DNA of 38,771 bases from an uncultured Bacteroidales bacterium (GTDB lineage Bacteria > Bacteroidota > Bacteroidia > Bacteroidales > Paludibacteraceae). Below the pieces are notes generated by a model that saw only the letters and a program-made list of their open reading frames with translations, searched no databases and had not been told where the DNA came from. Both the position numbers and the translations under genes were made by a program. This document shows, in pieces, positions 37,101 to 38,771 of the stretch. Each line of letters begins with the position of its first letter. Within the stretch, counting starts at the first letter, position 1. The stretch is from contig CAIKVR010000436.1 in NCBI GenBank assembly GCA_903830915.1, positions 1 to 38,771 of the forward strand. The letters run 5' to 3'.

Positions 37101-38771
37101 AAAGGCACATCTCGCTGCCAATATAGAAGCGATACGGCTGGCGTTTGCACTTGAAAAAGAGCATCGCCAGCCTACTGTGGAAGAGAGAGCAACTATTCAG
37201 AGTTATTCGGGGTTTGGCGGATTGAAATGTATTCTCAATCCAGCCCAAACCTTGTCTGATTATGCCTATTGGCCAAAATCGGAACTAGAACTTTTTCCAT
37301 TGGTGGCAGAGCTTCAGGTTCTTATTCGTGAGAATTGTAACACGGAAGAACAGTACAAACGATATTGGGGAAGTTTGAAGAATTCTATTCTGACATCCTT
37401 CTATACTCCTTCGGAAATTGTCACCACGATTGCAGATACTTTGCAAAAAGGTGGGATAACTCCATCCCGTTTTCTTGATCCATCAGCAGGTATGGGAGAG
37501 TTTATTTCCGCTTTCCAACAATCAGCACCGGAAAATAGCTCCATTATGAGTTTTGAGAAAGACATGCTGACAGGAAAACTCCTTTCGCAGTTATATCCCA
37601 ACAACACGGTTACTATCAATGGCTTTGAAGAAATAGAATCTCGCTACAATAATTATTTTGATGTGGTCTCTTCTAATATCCCGTTCGGGGACGTTTCCGC
37701 TTTTGATTTCGGTTTCTCCAGAAGTAAAGACAAGGCAAAACAACAATCTACCCGAGCCATCCATAACTACTTTTTTATCAAAGGAGTTGAGACTTTGCGT
37801 GAAGGAGGTATTCTGGCCTTTATCACATCGCAGGGCGTAATGAATTCACCTCAAAACGAAGTGATCCGCCAATGGTTGATGGATAATACCAATTTTGTTT
37901 CGGCAGTACGATTGCCCAATAACCTGTTTGTTGACAGTGCCAATACTGAGGTCGGAAGCGATTTAATTGTCTTACAAAAAAACTCAGCTAAAACAGAATT
38001 GACTGAAGATGAAAAACTGTTTGTAAAGAGTTCCTTGCTTAGCAGTGGTGTTGTAACCAACAGCTATTTCAAGAACACCCAACGAGTAGTTCACACCAAA
38101 GGCAGCCTCGATACCGACCAATACGGAAAACCGGCTATGGTGTTCTTGCACGAAGGAGGCGTAAAAGGCATGGCACATGATCTTGGGGTTATGCTTACCG
38201 ATGATCTTTCTAACCGGCTAAATCTGGAGTTGTACGAACAATACCAACTTCAATCACCTACTCACCAACTTCAATCACCTACACTATTGCATCAATCACC
38301 AGTTCAACAGTCTCAATCAAATACACAACTAAACCCAATCTCAATCGATGCCAATTCGATTATTCATCAGCCAAAAATCGAAGCACGGGCAGAAGCACCG
38401 ATTCTGACGCTCTATGACCTTTTCGGTATGAACGTCGAAGAACGTTCGCAGATAATTGTCAAACCCAAACGCAATGGTCCGAAACGAATTCAAACCCGGC
38501 AGCCTTCACTTTTCGATTTACCCTTTGAGACAGCGGAAGTTAAAGCAGATGCTAATCCAACTTTAGCAAAAGTTCCGACACAAATTCCAATTTCAACACC
38601 GATGGAGCCAGAGGTTTCAATGGAGCCTCGTCCATACAGCGGAATACGAGAACCGCATCTCCAAGTTGGCTCGTTGGTGAACATGGAATCTCAAGTGGGT
38701 TATATATCCGAAGTGTATAACGATGGAGCAATATTTACCCCATTGAAGTTAAGCTCACTCCAACAGGAAAA
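37087..38771 (+). CDS. N6-adenine DNA methylase (methylase/helicase fusion type), 5' part
   Basis: The frame opens at ATG 37087, inside the end of the DUF1896 gene, and is still open after 561 codons at the window edge. Methylase motifs are clear: FLDPSAGMGEF (129-139) is the SAM-binding motif, and SNIPFGD (196-202) is the NPPF-type catalytic motif in variant form. TSFYTPSEIVTTIADTL and GGILAFITSQGVMNS are usual neighbours. A Gln/Pro/Ser-rich linker (about 383-430) includes a 7-residue repeat. Relatives in conjugative elements continue into an SNF2-type helicase for a total near 2000 residues, which is expected but not visible here. Protection or processing of transferred DNA is inferred. Confidence 0.88.
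   Translation, partial: MSFNKKAHLAANIEAIRLAFALEKEHRQPTVEERATIQSYSGFGGLKCILNPAQTLSDYAYWPKSELELFPLVAELQVLIRENCNTEEQYKRYWGSLKNSILTSFYTPSEIVTTIADTLQKGGITPSRFLDPSAGMGEFISAFQQSAPENSSIMSFEKDMLTGKLLSQLYPNNTVTINGFEEIESRYNNYFDVVSSNIPFGDVSAFDFGFSRSKDKAKQQSTRAIHNYFFIKGVETLREGGILAFITSQGVMNSPQNEVIRQWLMDNTNFVSAVRLPNNLFVDSANTEVGSDLIVLQKNSAKTELTEDEKLFVKSSLLSSGVVTNSYFKNTQRVVHTKGSLDTDQYGKPAMVFLHEGGVKGMAHDLGVMLTDDLSNRLNLELYEQYQLQSPTHQLQSPTLLHQSPVQQSQSNTQLNPISIDANSIIHQPKIEARAEAPILTLYDLFGMNVEERSQIIVKPKRNGPKRIQTRQPSLFDLPFETAEVKADANPTLAKVPTQIPISTPMEPEVSMEPRPYSGIREPHLQVGSLVNMESQVGYISEVYNDGAIFTPLKLSSLQQE
38244..38282 (+). repeat. In-frame 21-bp tandem repeat in the methylase linker
   Basis: CCAACTTCAATCACCTAC occurs at 38244-38261 and again at 38265-38282, a period of 21 bp, or 7 codons. 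It gives QLQSPTH then QLQSPTL, followed by degenerate HQSPVQQSQS. It looks like slippage-prone spacer DNA joining the methylase to the rest of the protein. Confidence 0.7.

Noticed and set aside
1-38771. tRNA, rRNA, CRISPR arrays and insertion sequences
   Set aside because: No cloverleaf, rRNA-like stretch, spaced repeat array or transposase motif was seen by eye on either strand.

Overview
The window looks like a Bacteroidota chromosome segment, probably from the order Bacteroidales. The evidence is type IX secretion (T9SS) C-terminal sorting domains on several exported enzymes, Bacteroidota-type -7 promoter boxes (TANNTTTG), weak Shine-Dalgarno signals, and genes typical of CTnDOT-type conjugative elements at the right end.

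Positions 1-33885 hold a glycan-degradation locus with every gene on the minus strand. Its enzymes are a GH78 alpha-L-rhamnosidase, a second GH78-like protein, a GH106-type rhamnosidase, two SGNH esterases, a GH28-like beta-helix enzyme, a GH125 exo-alpha-mannosidase, a GH13 alpha-glucosidase or amylase, a GH27 alpha-galactosidase, a GH37 trehalase-like lipoprotein, a clan GH-A glycosidase, a CE1-like esterase, two large (alpha/alpha)-barrel proteins whose families I do not recognise, a Gfo/Idh/MocA oxidoreductase, a CBM9-type binding protein and a multi-domain beta-helix/LamG/BACON-like protein. A further (alpha/alpha)-type gene is split by a single in-frame TAA. No SusC/SusD pair and no regulator lie inside the window.

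The most notable signal is a promoter architecture found four times, at 254-319, 3911-3976, 9164-9229 and 34215-34280. Each copy is a 35-bp element built on a direct repeat near AAAAAGYAT with a 21-bp period, then exactly 23 bp, then a -7 box TANNTTT(G/A). The copies define four minus-strand units. Three short units (A, B, C) carry all the visible T9SS cargo. The long unit D, from about 34.2 kb down to 9.3 kb, carries predicted periplasmic, lipoprotein or cytosolic enzymes. This looks like one regulon under a single, probably AraC-type or hybrid two-component, regulator encoded elsewhere. Promoter D directly abuts a decapitated 3' fragment of a mannitol-1-phosphate 5-dehydrogenase-like gene.

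An AT-rich gap of about 0.95 kb (34281-35232) separates this locus from a plus-strand module of a conjugative element: a DUF4099/DUF3945 protein, a DUF1896 protein and the N-terminal part of a large N6-adenine methylase (normally methylase plus helicase) that runs off the right edge. The start codon of the first gene lies inside one arm of an 11-bp perfect inverted repeat.
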